Shown here: one piece after another, positions 9,489 to 18,273 of the stretch
How the letters are laid out: each line of letters opens with the position of its first letter
Position numbering within the stretch: position 1 is the stretch's first letter
NCBI RefSeq assembly: GCF_900116195.1
Contig: NZ_FOZW01000001.1
Coordinates: forward strand, 124,001-188,000
Length of the DNA stretch: 64,000 bases
Source: Alloyangia pacifica
GTDB lineage: Bacteria; Pseudomonadota; Alphaproteobacteria; Rhodobacterales; Rhodobacteraceae
Reading direction: 5' to 3'
Program-made: the position numbers and the translations under genes
The notes under the pieces: model-generated
What the model saw: the letters and a program-made list of their open reading frames with translations, nothing else
Told to the model about the DNA's origin: nothing
Databases searched by the model: none

Positions 9489-9492
9489 AGGC

Positions 9493-10140
9493 ATGACGGA
9501 TGCAGTGCGGCAGGTCGGACGGATCATCCACTCGGATGCCTGTGTAGCGGAAGGCTGCGTCTGGCTCGCGGAGGCCGAGCCGCGTTTTGCCCATGCGCTC
9601 GAGCTGACCGGCCCGCTGCCCCTGCGGCGGCGCGAGGACGGTTTCGGGCAGCTTCTGTCGGCCATCGTCAGCCAGCAGGTCAGCGTTGCCTCGGCGCGGG
9701 CGATCTGGGCGCGGCTCGAGGCGGCGGGGATGATCTCGCCCGAGGCGATCCTGTCGCAGGATATCGAGGGGCTGCGGGCGCTCGGCCTGTCGCGGCAGAA
9801 GGCCACCTACGCGCAGGCGCTGGCCGCCGAGGGCATCGACTTCGACGCGCTGCGCGACGCCCCGACACCGGTGGTGGTCGAGAGGCTGACGGCGGTGAAG
9901 GGCATCGGCGTCTGGACCGCCGAGATCTACGCCATGTTCTCGCTCGGCCACGCGGATGTCTTCGCGCCGGGGGACCTGGCGCTGCAGGAGGCGGCGCGGC
10001 TGCTCTTCGAACTCGACGAACGGCCCAAGGAGCGGGCGTTGCGGCAGATGGCGGAGGCCTGGAGCCCCTGGCGGGCTGTTGCGGCGCGCGCGCTCTGGGC
10101 CTACTACCATGTGCGCAAGCAAAGAGAAGGTATTGCATGA
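9493..10140 (+). CDS. DNA-3-methyladenine glycosylase II, AlkA-like
   Basis: This 215-residue HhH-GPD base-excision enzyme removes alkylated bases from DNA. The helix-hairpin-helix is LTAVKGIGVWTAEIYAMF (about residues 132-149), and the catalytic aspartate is D161 in FAPGDLALQ. There is no Ada-like or N-terminal AlkA domain, so it belongs to the compact bacterial AlkA class. The stop overlaps the start of the esterase gene by ATGA, implying co-translation. Confidence 0.88.
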   Translation: MTDAVRQVGRIIHSDACVAEGCVWLAEAEPRFAHALELTGPLPLRRREDGFGQLLSAIVSQQVSVASARAIWARLEAAGMISPEAILSQDIEGLRALGLSRQKATYAQALAAEGIDFDALRDAPTPVVVERLTAVKGIGVWTAEIYAMFSLGHADVFAPGDLALQEAARLLFELDERPKERALRQMAEAWSPWRAVAARALWAYYHVRKQREGIA

Positions 10141-10802
10141 CCCGCGTTCTTCAGGCCGGCCGCAAGGGCCCCGCATCGGGTGAAACCCGTTCCTGCGTCG
10201 TTTTCCTGCACGGCTATGGCGCCAATGGCGCCGACCTGCTGGGCCTCGCCGATCCGCTGGCCGAGCACCTGCCCGACACGATGTTCGTCGCCCCCGACGC
10301 GCCGGAGGATTGCGCCGGCTCGCCGATGGGCTTCCAGTGGTTCCCGATTCCTTGGATCGACGGCTCGTCCGAAGAGGAGGCGATGCAGGGCATGGCGCGC
10401 GCGGTCGAGGATCTGAACGCCTTTCTCGACGCGCTGATGGTCGACGAGGACCTGCTGCCCGAGCAGGTGGCGCTCTTCGGCTTCTCGCAGGGTTCGATGA
10501 TGTCGCTGCACGTGGCGCCCCGGCGCGAGGACGAGGTCGCGGGGGTCGTGGCCTTTTCCGGACGGCTGGTCTCGCCCGAGCTGCTCGCCGACGAGGTGGT
10601 GAGCCGCCCGCCGGTGCTGCTGGTGCATGGCGACCAGGACGAGGTGGTGCCGCCGGAATCGCTGCCCGCCGCCGCCGAGGCGCTGCAGGGCGCGGGCTGG
10701 AAAGAGGTCTACGCCCATGTGATGAAGGGCACCGGCCACGGCATCGACCCCGAGGGGCTGGGCGTGGCGCTGGCCTTCCTGCGCGACAAGTGCGGGTTCT
10801 AG
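10137..10802 (+). CDS. Carboxylesterase/phospholipase-type alpha/beta hydrolase
   Basis: The 221-residue cytoplasmic hydrolase has the nucleophile S118 in GFSQGS, the acid D168 in HGDQDEVV and the base H201 in GTGHGID. The oxyanion-hole region is VVFLHGYGANG. This is the layout of the small bacterial carboxylesterases related to acyl-protein thioesterases. It is coupled to the glycosylase gene by an ATGA overlap. The natural substrate is unknown. Confidence 0.85.
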   Translation: MTRVLQAGRKGPASGETRSCVVFLHGYGANGADLLGLADPLAEHLPDTMFVAPDAPEDCAGSPMGFQWFPIPWIDGSSEEEAMQGMARAVEDLNAFLDALMVDEDLLPEQVALFGFSQGSMMSLHVAPRREDEVAGVVAFSGRLVSPELLADEVVSRPPVLLVHGDQDEVVPPESLPAAAEALQGAGWKEVYAHVMKGTGHGIDPEGLGVALAFLRDKCGF

Positions 10803-10850
10803 GTCGCGCCTTGCGCGACCGGCGCGTGTAGCGGGTCCGCGCTGCGGACC
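10802..10850. terminator. Two GC-rich hairpins after the esterase gene
   Basis: GGTCGCGC / GCGCGACC (10802-10820, loop CTT) and GGTCCGC / GCGGACC (10834-10850, loop GCT) follow the stop codon. They have no U-run and lie between convergent genes, so they may be mRNA-end stabilisers or weak terminators. Confidence 0.4.
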
Positions 10851-10914
10851 TGCGGGCGCGCGAGAGATCGGAGGTCGGCGCGAGGCAAGGCGCGCCGGCT
10901 GGTATCAAGCTCCG

Positions 10915-11346
10915 CTAAGCCCAGAGCTTCGGCTCGGCCAGTTCCACGGAATTCCCCGCCGGGTCGCGGAAGTAGATCGAGCGCGCGCCGTTCGGCCAGG
11001 TGAAATCTGCCTCGATCGCGACGCCGGCGGACTGCAGCCGCCTTCGCCAGCGCTCCAGCGCCTCGCCGGGCATGGCGAGGCACACGTGCCCCGGCCCGCG
11101 CGCGCCATGGCTCGGGACGGGAAGGGTGGGGTTGCGCGGCGGCTTCTCGGTTTCCTCGGGGTTGAAGATCAGCAGCACGCCGGTGCCGACGCGGTAGAAC
11201 ACGTGGCGGCTGTCGACGCGGGAGATTTTCTCGAGCCCCATGATGCCGCCGTAGAAGGCTTCGGCGGCATCGAGATCGGGGCAGTAGAGCGCGGCTTCGA
11301 GGAGAAAGCCGGGCGCGGTGGCGTCGGGCAAGGGCAGATCATTCAT
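10915..11346 (-). CDS. VOC (glyoxalase/bleomycin-resistance) family protein
   Basis: The 143-residue protein has the paired beta-alpha-beta-beta-beta modules of the vicinal oxygen chelate fold. Module one is EAALYCPDLDAAEAFYGGIMGL. Module two is GHVCLAMPGEALERWRRRLQ, with the C-terminal metal-type strand SIYFRDPAGNSVELAEPKLW. Dioxygenases, glyoxalases and resistance proteins share this fold, and the substrate cannot be deduced. The start at 11346 faces a divergent promoter region carrying a perfect 9-bp dyad (11381-11399). Confidence 0.85.
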   Translation of the reverse strand: MNDLPLPDATAPGFLLEAALYCPDLDAAEAFYGGIMGLEKISRVDSRHVFYRVGTGVLLIFNPEETEKPPRNPTLPVPSHGARGPGHVCLAMPGEALERWRRRLQSAGVAIEADFTWPNGARSIYFRDPAGNSVELAEPKLWA

Positions 11347-11380
11347 GCGAGAAGACTAGCCGATGCCGCGCCTTGGTGTC

Positions 11381-11399
11381 ATGCTCATGTCATGAGCAT
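11381..11399. promoter_or_regulatory. Perfect dyad in the VOC/HNH divergent region
   Basis: ATGCTCATG and CATGAGCAT are separated by a single T. It lies 35 bp upstream of the VOC gene start, a typical operator position. Confidence 0.45.
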
Positions 11400-11436
11400 C
11401 ACCTATCCACAGGGGCATCAGGGCATATAGCGAGGC

Positions 11437-11464
11437 TTGTCAGAGGCTTTCCGCGATATATAGT
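11437..11464 (+). promoter_or_regulatory. Sigma-70-like promoter of the HNH gene
   Basis: TTGTCA (11437-11442), a 16-bp spacer and TATAGT (11459-11464) lie 73 bp upstream of the HNH start codon. It is the clearest -35/-10 pair in this gap. Confidence 0.5.
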
Positions 11465-11536
11465 GGTCTTGTAGCTGGGGCGGGTGGTCCCGTTCTGGTG
11501 CCCTTACGAGCAGACAGAGCGGGGGACGACTCACTC

Positions 11537-12121
11537 ATGGACGGCGACTTCAGGACACATTTCGTACGAGAGCCCTCGGCGCTCCGCCAACACCCGGCGC
11601 TGGTGCTGAACGCGGATTACCGCCCGCTCTCCTACTACCCACTGTCGCTCTGGCCATGGCAGGAAGCGGTGAAGGCGGCCTTTCTCGACAGGGTCGATAT
11701 CATCGCCGAATACGACGACGTGGTCCGAAGCCCCTCGATGGTGCTGAAGATACCCAGCGTGGTCGTCCTCAAAGACTATGTAAAACCGAGAAAGCGCGTG
11801 GCCTTCACGCGCTTTAATCTTTTCTTGAGGGACCAGTTCCGCTGTCAGTACTGCGGAAGCAAGGGCGATCTGACCTTCGACCACGTGGTGCCGCGCGCCT
11901 CGGGCGGCATCACCAGCTGGGAGAACGTGGTGGCGGCCTGCTCTCCGTGCAACCTGCGCAAGGGCTCGAAGAGCTTGCGCCGGGCCGGCATGTCGCTCTA
12001 CCGCGCACCGCGCCAGCCCACGGCAGGGGAGTTGCTCGACGTCGGGCGCAAGTTCCCGCCCAACCACCTGCACGACAGCTGGCTGGATTTCCTCTACTGG
12101 GATGCCGAGCTGGAGGCCTGA
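11537..12121 (+). CDS. HNH endonuclease-fold protein
   Basis: The 194-residue protein carries a complete HNH/zinc module: CQYCG (first zinc pair), DHVVPRASGG (catalytic His-Asp part), WENVVAACSPCN (second zinc pair) and RKGSK. The N-terminal 80 residues (LVLNADYRPLSYYPLSLWPW) are typical of the stand-alone HNH proteins found in most alpha- and cyanobacteria. GGGGGA precedes the chosen ATG. An ATG 39 bp earlier lacks a site. No restriction or toxin partner is nearby, so a housekeeping nuclease is more likely than a defence role. Confidence 0.88.
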   Translation: MDGDFRTHFVREPSALRQHPALVLNADYRPLSYYPLSLWPWQEAVKAAFLDRVDIIAEYDDVVRSPSMVLKIPSVVVLKDYVKPRKRVAFTRFNLFLRDQFRCQYCGSKGDLTFDHVVPRASGGITSWENVVAACSPCNLRKGSKSLRRAGMSLYRAPRQPTAGELLDVGRKFPPNHLHDSWLDFLYWDAELEA

Positions 12122-12153
12122 CGCGGTCCGGGACGATCCCAGGCACGTCCCGT

Positions 12154-12176
12154 CGGCAGCCCCGAGGGGCATGCCG
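12154..12176 (+). terminator. Hairpin after the HNH gene
   Basis: CGGCA-GCCC pairs with GGGC-(A)-TGCCG across a CGAG loop. There is no U-run, so termination strength is uncertain. Confidence 0.4.
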
Positions 12177-12227
12177 CGCGAGGAGTGGCGGGTCGCAACT
12201 GTCAGGTAGCGACAAGTGGATGGCGGG

Positions 12228-12256
12228 CAAAAAAAACGCCGGGCGATGCCCGGCGT
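12228..12256 (-). terminator. Rho-independent terminator of the M23-bactofilin operon
   Basis: Read on the minus strand, a 9-bp stem ACGCCGGGC / GCCCGGCGT with a 3-nt loop is followed by eight T residues (the A-run at 12229-12236). Confidence 0.85.
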
Positions 12257-12283
12257 CGTTGTCTCTGGTCTTGGCCTTCCGGC

Positions 12284-12781
12284 TCAGCCCGCGGTCGGTT
12301 CCGCGGCAGCGGCGGGGGCCGGTGCGGCCCTGCCTTTGCCGGTCGCGAGCGGATCGTCAGCGCGCTGCACCGACCCCTCGAAATGAGCACCGGATTCGAT
12401 CGCGATGGTCTTGTGGATGATGTCACCCTCGACGCGGGCGGTGGCGGTCAGGCGGACCTTGAGGCCCCGCACGCGACCAACGATGCGGCCGTTGATCACC
12501 ACGTCATCGGCGACGATCTCGCCCTTGATGGTGGCGGACTCGCCGACGGTCAGTAGGTGGGCGCGGATGTCGCCCTCGATGGTGCCTTCGACCTGAATGT
12601 CGCCGGTGGTCTTGATGTTGCCCGTGATGTGCAGATCGCTCGACAGGACCGAAGCCGGCGGTTTGGCTTTCGGTGCGGTCGGTTTGAACTCGGTCGACCG
12701 GGGCGCATCGGAAACAGCGGGTTTCGCCGCGGTATCCTCGGCCTTGGGCCCGGGTTCATTGATCTTGCTCTTAGAAAACAT
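12284..12781 (-). CDS. Bactofilin
   Basis: The 165-residue cytoskeletal protein has a central right-handed beta-helix (about residues 45-130) built from repeats such as ITGNIKTTGDIQVEGTIEGDI and its continuation, flanked by disordered Pro/Ala-rich tails. Bactofilins self-assemble into filaments on the membrane and recruit cell-wall enzymes. The start overlaps the stop of the upstream M23 peptidase by 11 bp. This is the conserved pairing in which bactofilin organises the peptidase. Confidence 0.92.
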   Translation of the reverse strand: MFSKSKINEPGPKAEDTAAKPAVSDAPRSTEFKPTAPKAKPPASVLSSDLHITGNIKTTGDIQVEGTIEGDIRAHLLTVGESATIKGEIVADDVVINGRIVGRVRGLKVRLTATARVEGDIIHKTIAIESGAHFEGSVQRADDPLATGKGRAAPAPAAAAEPTAG

Positions 12782-14084
12782 CGTTAGCAGCCTTGATGTA
12801 GATCATGGGATTGACGGGTTCCCCACCAACGCGCACTTCATAGTGCAGGTGCGTGCCGGTCGACCGTCCTGTATTTCCCATAGCACCAACCTGCTGTCCG
12901 CGCGAGACCCTTTGGCCGACCTTCACGTTGATTTTGGACATGTGGGCGTAACGCGTCTCGATCCCGAACTCGTGCTGCACCTTCACCAGGCGGCCGTAAC
13001 CCGACATCCAGCCCGCGTGGGTGACCACGCCGTCGGCGGTGGCGTAGATCGCCGTTCCATGCGGGGCGGCGAAATCGGTGCCCGCGTGCAGGCGGCCCCA
13101 GCGACGGCCGAAGCCCGAGGTGAAGCGGAACGGATCCTTCAGCGGTACCGAGAAGGGAGCCTTCTCGGCGGCGATGCGGTACATGTTCAGCTTGTCCATC
13201 TCGCCGAGAATGCGGTTGGCACGCTCGGCATCGGCAGAGGGTTCCTCGCCGCGGGTGCTGAAGGTCAGCGGGGTGAGCGGGCCGCCCTGGCCGGAGTAGC
13301 CTTTGCGCACCTGCTTGATCAGGCTGTCGGGGTTCATGCCGGCGGCCTTGAACATCTTGTCCAGCGGCTCGACCGAGATCGTCATCGCGTCCTCGAGTTG
13401 CCGGAAGATGATGTCGTTCTGTTCCTCGCGCAGCCGCAACTCGGTGGCGATCTCGTCGGCGCGCACCAGCGCGTCCTGTGCATCGGCGACAACCTGATCG
13501 CGCTCGGCAGCGGTCCGCGCGAGCATGTCCGACAGCAGGTCGACCGTGCCCTCGCCGTCGCTCGCGGCTGCCGCCAGCGCGGGGCCACCGCTGGCCACCT
13601 GCGCTTCGAGCGCGGCGAGCCGGTCGCTGGCGTCTTCGCGCTGCTTCATGGCGGTGCCGAGGGTCGATTGGATGACGTCTATGCCGGTTTCCAGCTCGCG
13701 GCGGCGGGTTTCGCTGTCGAGAAGCTGGGATTGCATCTCGGAGACCTGGGCAAGTGCGGTGTTGAACCGGTCCTGCGCGGCCTTCGCCTCGGCGGCGCGG
13801 ATGTCGCGCTCGCGGGACAATTCGTTGAGGCGCTGCTGGTAGGTGGTCTGGTCGCGACGGGACTGTTCGCGGAAGTTGCCGGCGCTGATGCTGTCCATCA
13901 GCAGGATCGAGGTGGCGACGATGGTCCAGCCCACGGTCAGCGCGATGCCCAGAGTCGCGATCGCCTGTGTGCCGGAACGGAGGCGGATGAACCGCGTGTC
14001 GCTGTCCGATCTCAGAAAAAGCCGACGTTCCGGAAAATAGCGCTCAAGAAGCGCGTGCCATTTTATCGCGAGCCGCGTGCGCAC
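12771..14084 (-). CDS. M23 (LytM) family metallopeptidase with membrane anchor and coiled coil
   Basis: The 437-residue cell-wall protein begins RTRLAIKWHALLERYFPERR and has one transmembrane segment near residues 45-65 (ATLGIALTVGWTIVATSILL). A long coiled coil follows at about 75-230, then a C-terminal LytM domain. Zinc ligands are visible in HAGTDFAAPHG and THLHYEV, and HAGWMSGYGR is typical. A GTG at 14084 with AAGGGAC upstream was chosen, because the 121 residues in frame before it look non-coding (Pro/Arg rich). It forms an operon with bactofilin and probably trims cross-linked peptidoglycan. Confidence 0.88.
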   Translation of the reverse strand: MRTRLAIKWHALLERYFPERRLFLRSDSDTRFIRLRSGTQAIATLGIALTVGWTIVATSILLMDSISAGNFREQSRRDQTTYQQRLNELSRERDIRAAEAKAAQDRFNTALAQVSEMQSQLLDSETRRRELETGIDVIQSTLGTAMKQREDASDRLAALEAQVASGGPALAAAASDGEGTVDLLSDMLARTAAERDQVVADAQDALVRADEIATELRLREEQNDIIFRQLEDAMTISVEPLDKMFKAAGMNPDSLIKQVRKGYSGQGGPLTPLTFSTRGEEPSADAERANRILGEMDKLNMYRIAAEKAPFSVPLKDPFRFTSGFGRRWGRLHAGTDFAAPHGTAIYATADGVVTHAGWMSGYGRLVKVQHEFGIETRYAHMSKINVKVGQRVSRGQQVGAMGNTGRSTGTHLHYEVRVGGEPVNPMIYIKAANDVF

Positions 14085-14409
14085 GTGTCTGTCCCTTGTT
14101 CCGTCCCAATACCGGCTCAGGTCCCCTAGTCCCGAGCCTGCAAAGGGACTAACAGACCCCCTCGAAATCGCAACAATTTTGGGCTTGCGATTCGTTGCGG
14201 AAAGCGGAAGCGCGCGCAAACGGCGAAAACCCGCCGATCTCAGATACTTCTTTAGGATAGTTTTTGCCCGATTTCGCGGCGCATCGTGATCGGCGGCTGA
14301 CGCAGGGGCATCCAGGCCGCCGTGCGGCGGCCCGGGCTTGGAAGGTGCCGTGCCTTGGGGCACGTTCTTCGACGGACTTGCAAGTCCGTTCAAGGGGAGG
14401 TGGTTCGGC
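14085..14409. other. 325-bp gap between the M23 operon and the peroxiredoxin gene
   Basis: I see no gene here. It holds the M23 promoter region near 14090-14280, which is relatively AT-rich around 14170-14275. It also holds two perfect hairpins: GGCCGCC / GGCGGCC (14315-14332) and the 18-bp palindrome ACGGACTTGCAAGTCCGT (14372-14389). The hairpins lie just past the end of the minus-strand peroxiredoxin gene and probably act as its terminator or 3' stabiliser. Confidence 0.5.
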
Positions 14410-14862
14410 TCAGGGCTCCTTGGCCGCGGCGAGCACCTCGTCGGCATGGCCGGGCACTTTCACCTTGCGCCATTCGCGCGCGATGCGGCCTTCGCCGTCG
14501 ATCAGGAAAGTGCTGCGTTCGATGCCCATGAAGGTCTTGCCGTACATCTTCTTTTCCTTCCACGCGCCGAAGGCGGTGCAGGTCTGCGCGGTCTCGTCCG
14601 ACAGCAGCGGCACGGTGAGCGCTTTCTTGCGCATGAACTTCTCGTGGCTTTCCAGCGAGTCCGCCGAGATGCCGAAGACCTTCACGCCGAGGGCCTCGAA
14701 CTCGGGCAGAAGCCGGGTGAAATCCTGGTTTTCCACCGTGCAGCCCGAGGTATCGTCGCGCGGGTAGAAGAAGAGCACGACCTTTTCGGGGCGCAGGGCG
14801 GACAGGGTGATCTCTCCGCCGCCGGTGACGGGAAGGGTGAAATCGGGGGCCATGTCTGACAT
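14410..14862 (-). CDS. bcp: Thioredoxin-dependent peroxiredoxin, BCP/PrxQ type
   Basis: This 150-residue cytoplasmic peroxidase reduces hydrogen and organic peroxides. The peroxidatic cysteine is C41 in FYPRDDTSGCTVENQ, and the only other cysteine is C95. The usual resolving cysteine five residues after the first is absent (N45/Q46 region), so this is either the variant with a distant resolving C95 or a one-Cys enzyme. FGISADS and the STFLIDGEGRIAREW strand are family-typical. GGAGATGCACGATG precedes the ATG. Confidence 0.9.
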   Translation of the reverse strand: MSDMAPDFTLPVTGGGEITLSALRPEKVVLFFYPRDDTSGCTVENQDFTRLLPEFEALGVKVFGISADSLESHEKFMRKKALTVPLLSDETAQTCTAFGAWKEKKMYGKTFMGIERSTFLIDGEGRIAREWRKVKVPGHADEVLAAAKEP

Positions 14863-14949
14863 CGTGCATCTCCTTTGGGCGGTTCGCTTTACCGGGTTCT
14901 TGGGCTAGAACCCGATGTAGGACAATAGCCAGATGAGAGCGCGCTGCCA

Positions 14950-17900
14950 GTGACCGCGAGCCCGACCCAGAAGAAACGACGCTCGAGACGCCGCCGCGTC
15001 GTGATCTGGGGGTGTGGCTGCGGGCTGGGGGCGCTGCTGCTGGTGGCGCTGATGATCGGCGGCGGCATCTGGTACGCGATGGGCCGTTCGGTCTCGGCGC
15101 CGGACTGGCTGCGCAGCACGATCGAGGCCCGGATCGCCGATGCGCTGCCCGGCACGGAGGTGGATTTCGGCGACCTGCGGCTGCGGTTGCAGCCCGACGG
15201 GCTGGCGCGGATCGCACTGACCGATGTCGAACTGCGCGGTGCGGACGGCACGCCAATGCTCTCGCTCGGGCTGCTCGAGGCGGGGCTGGCGCCGACCAAG
15301 TTGCTGCGCGGAGAGTATGAGCTGCGCGTGGCGCGGGTCTCGGGGGTGCAGCTGACGGCGCGCCGCGATGCCGAAGGGCGCCTGACGATGGGGTTCGACG
15401 AGCTCTTCGGCTCAGGCGCGGCAGCCCCCGATATTCCGACGCTCATGGCGCAGATCGACAGGCTCGCCGCGGACCCGCGGCTCACCGGGCTGCGCTCGGT
15501 CGAGGCGGATGCGCTGACCCTGCGCTACGAGGACGCGCGGGCCGGGCGCGCCTGGACCGTCGACGGCGGCCGCATCGGGCTGCGCCGCAATGGGGGTACA
15601 CTGGCGCTGTCGGGGGATGTGGCGCTGCTTGGACGCGGTGACGTTCCGGCGACCTTGTCCTTCAATGCCGAGAGCCCGATCGGCAGCGGGTCGGCCAGCT
15701 TCGGCGTGTCGCTCGGCAGTCTCGACGCGCAGGACATTGCCTCGCAGGGGCCGGCGTTGGCCTGGCTCAACGGCTTGCGCGCGCCGATTTCCGGGGCATT
15801 GCGCGGCGCGATCACCGGTGCCGGCGATCTCGGCGAGCTTTCGGCGACCCTGCAGATCGGCTCCGGTGTCCTGCAACCACGCGCGGACACGCAGCCGATC
15901 CCCTTCGAGGAGGCGCGCACCTATTTCTCTTTCGATCCGGCCAGCGCGACGCTCACCTTCGACGAGATCTCGGTCAAGAGCGCCATCGGGACCGTTGTTT
16001 CGGACGGGCGCGCGGTGCTCGAAGGCCTGTCCCGGGGGATGCCGGACGCGATGGTCGGCCAGTTCCGCTTTTCCCGGCTGGAGGCCGATCCCGAGGGGTT
16101 CTTCGAGGACAAGCTCCGGCTTGCCGGGGCCGAGACCGACTGGCGTCTGAGTTTCGATCCCTTCCGCTTCGAGCTGGGTCGGCTGCGGGTCATCGACCCG
16201 GCGCTGCCGCTGCGCGCCAGCGGCACGCTCGCGGCGGAGGAGGGCGGCTGGCGCTTCGCGCTCGACGCCCAGCTCGACACGCTGAGCCCGGAGACCCTGC
16301 TGGACTACTGGCCTCCTTCGGCCGGCGACAAGGCGCGCGACTGGGTCGAGAAGAACATCTACGCGGGCACCTTCCACGACGTGAAGGCGGCGCTGCGACT
16401 GGAGCCGGGCGGCCGCCTGGTGCCCTACCTTCAGAGCCGGTTCACCGGTGTCGAGCTGACCTATTCGCGCACCCTGCCGCGGCTCTACGAGGGCGTGGGG
16501 CAGCTTACCTTCCTGCGCAACCGGCTAACCGTGGCGCTGGACAGCGGCGAGGTCCGGCCCGGGCAGGGCGGCGTGCTGCAGGGCAAGGGTTCGAGCTTCG
16601 TCATCCCCGACCTGACCGAGCGGCCGATGACCGGCGAGGTGATGGTGCGTGCCACCGGCAGTCTCGAGGCGGCGCTCTCCTACCTCGACGCCGAGCCGCT
16701 CGAGGTGATGAAGAAGGCCAACAAGCCGGTGGCGCTCGGCAGTGGCGAGGTCGCGGCGGACGTGCGCATCGTGACGCCTCTCAAGAAGGGGATTCAGCGC
16801 GAGGAGATCACGGTGATCGCCGACGGCACCGTCACCGGGGTGGAAAGCGCCGAGATCGTACCGGGCAAGGTGCTGACGGCGGACAAGCTCCTTGTCGCGG
16901 TGGACGACACCGGGGTGAGCGTCAGCGGTCAGGGCGATCTCTCGGGGGTCCCTTTCGACGGGGCATGGACGCAGTCCTTCACCCCCGACACGCCGGGCAG
17001 GGTCGAAGGCGAGGTGGTGCTCTCCGAGGCGGTTTCCCAGGCGCTGGGGATCGGCCTGCCCAAGGGGACCTTTTCGGGAGAGGGGCGCGGCAGGGTCGAC
17101 ATCACGCTCGCGCATGGCCAGCCGCCGCGTCTGGAGCTGACCTCGGACATGGCGGGGCTGGGGGTGTCACTGCCGCAGCTCGGCTGGCGGCTGTCGCAGG
17201 GCGGCACCGGCTCGCTGAAGGTTGGCGCCACGCTGGGCTCGCCGGTCGCGGTCGACACGCTGGCGCTCAGCGCGCCGGGGCTGACGGCGCAAGGGTCGGT
17301 GTCGCTCAACGCCGATGGCACGCTCGGCCGGCTGTCGCTGCCGGTGTTGCGCGCGGGCGGCTGGCTCGACGGCGAGGCGGTGTTGACCGGGCGCGGGCGC
17401 AACGCCGCCCCGGCCATGCGGATCGTCGGCAACGCGCTCGATATGCGCGGCCTGCCACTGGGCGGCGCGGGCGGCAGTGGCAGCGGCGGGCCCATCGAGG
17501 TGGCGGTCAACCGGCTTCAGGTCACCGACAAGATCGCGATCAGCAACTTCCAGGGCCAGTTCGACACGCGGCGCGGGATCAACGGCACCTTCACCGGCGC
17601 GGTCGGCGGGCGTGCCCCGGTGCGCGGCGACGTGGTGCCGCAGAATGGCGGCACGGCGATCCGCATCCGTGCCCGGGATGCCGGCGATGTGCTGAAGGGC
17701 GCGGGCGTGATGAAAAACATCCAGGACGGCACCTTCGATCTGACGCTGGTCCCGGTGAAGGGCAAGAGCGGCGAATACGACGGGCTGCTGAAGATCGGCG
17801 GCACCCGGATGCAGAAGAACCCGGCGGTGGTGCAGTTGCTCGACGGTATCAGCGTGGTCGGTATCATCGACCAGCTGAACGGGCCGGGCATCTTCTTTTC

Positions 17901-18228
17901 CGAGGTCGAGGCGCGGTTCCGCATGACGCCGCAACAGATCATCCTCACCCGCTCCAGCGCCATCGGCCCCTCCATGGGCATCTCGATGGATGGTTATGCC
18001 AACCTCGCCACCGGGATGATGGACATGCAAGGCGTGCTCTCGCCGATCTACGTGATCAACGGAATCGGCCAGCTCTTCTCGCGCAAGGGCGAGGGGCTGA
18101 TCGGCTTCAACTTCAACCTGCGCGGCCCTGTCGCCGATCCGGCGGTCAGCGTGAACCCGCTTTCGGTCTTCACTCCGGGCATGTTCCGTGACATTTTCCG
18201 CCGCCCGCCCCCGCAGGTGAGCCAGTAG
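14950..18228 (+). CDS. AsmA/YhdP-like envelope protein (DUF3971 type)
   Basis: The 1092-residue protein has a basic N-terminal tail (KKRRSRRRR), one transmembrane anchor at about 18-40, and a very long beta-rich periplasmic body. The DUF3971-like region is central, and the AsmA-like C-terminal block is about 890-1070 (ARFRMTPQQIILTRSSAIG and YANLATGMMDMQGVLSP). Relatives such as YhdP and TamB form hydrophobic grooves that carry phospholipids between the membranes. The GTG start was taken because the lysine/arginine stretch and anchor follow at once. queA is 45 bp downstream and may be co-transcribed. Confidence 0.85.
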   Translation: MTASPTQKKRRSRRRRVVIWGCGCGLGALLLVALMIGGGIWYAMGRSVSAPDWLRSTIEARIADALPGTEVDFGDLRLRLQPDGLARIALTDVELRGADGTPMLSLGLLEAGLAPTKLLRGEYELRVARVSGVQLTARRDAEGRLTMGFDELFGSGAAAPDIPTLMAQIDRLAADPRLTGLRSVEADALTLRYEDARAGRAWTVDGGRIGLRRNGGTLALSGDVALLGRGDVPATLSFNAESPIGSGSASFGVSLGSLDAQDIASQGPALAWLNGLRAPISGALRGAITGAGDLGELSATLQIGSGVLQPRADTQPIPFEEARTYFSFDPASATLTFDEISVKSAIGTVVSDGRAVLEGLSRGMPDAMVGQFRFSRLEADPEGFFEDKLRLAGAETDWRLSFDPFRFELGRLRVIDPALPLRASGTLAAEEGGWRFALDAQLDTLSPETLLDYWPPSAGDKARDWVEKNIYAGTFHDVKAALRLEPGGRLVPYLQSRFTGVELTYSRTLPRLYEGVGQLTFLRNRLTVALDSGEVRPGQGGVLQGKGSSFVIPDLTERPMTGEVMVRATGSLEAALSYLDAEPLEVMKKANKPVALGSGEVAADVRIVTPLKKGIQREEITVIADGTVTGVESAEIVPGKVLTADKLLVAVDDTGVSVSGQGDLSGVPFDGAWTQSFTPDTPGRVEGEVVLSEAVSQALGIGLPKGTFSGEGRGRVDITLAHGQPPRLELTSDMAGLGVSLPQLGWRLSQGGTGSLKVGATLGSPVAVDTLALSAPGLTAQGSVSLNADGTLGRLSLPVLRAGGWLDGEAVLTGRGRNAAPAMRIVGNALDMRGLPLGGAGGSGSGGPIEVAVNRLQVTDKIAISNFQGQFDTRRGINGTFTGAVGGRAPVRGDVVPQNGGTAIRIRARDAGDVLKGAGVMKNIQDGTFDLTLVPVKGKSGEYDGLLKIGGTRMQKNPAVVQLLDGISVVGIIDQLNGPGIFFSEVEARFRMTPQQIILTRSSAIGPSMGISMDGYANLATGMMDMQGVLSPIYVINGIGQLFSRKGEGLIGFNFNLRGPVADPAVSVNPLSVFTPGMFRDIFRRPPPQVSQ

Positions 18229-18273
18229 CGCGCCAGACCCTGACAAAGCCCTTCCAAGAGTTCCCAAGACCCC

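Noticed and set aside
8035-9492. Long plus-strand open frame running through the MFS permease gene into the glycosylase gene
   Set aside because: The part before 9493 is antisense to the permease and has no family features. Only the part after 9493 is the real glycosylase.
11537-12121. HNH gene as part of a restriction or toxin system
   Set aside because: There is no methyltransferase, immunity gene or mobile context. The N-terminal half matches a widespread stand-alone HNH family, so a defence role is not supported.
14085-14447. N-terminal extension of the M23 peptidase in frame
   Set aside because: The extra 121 residues are Pro/Arg-rich and run into the peroxiredoxin terminator region. 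The GTG at 14084 has a ribosome-binding site and gives the family start.
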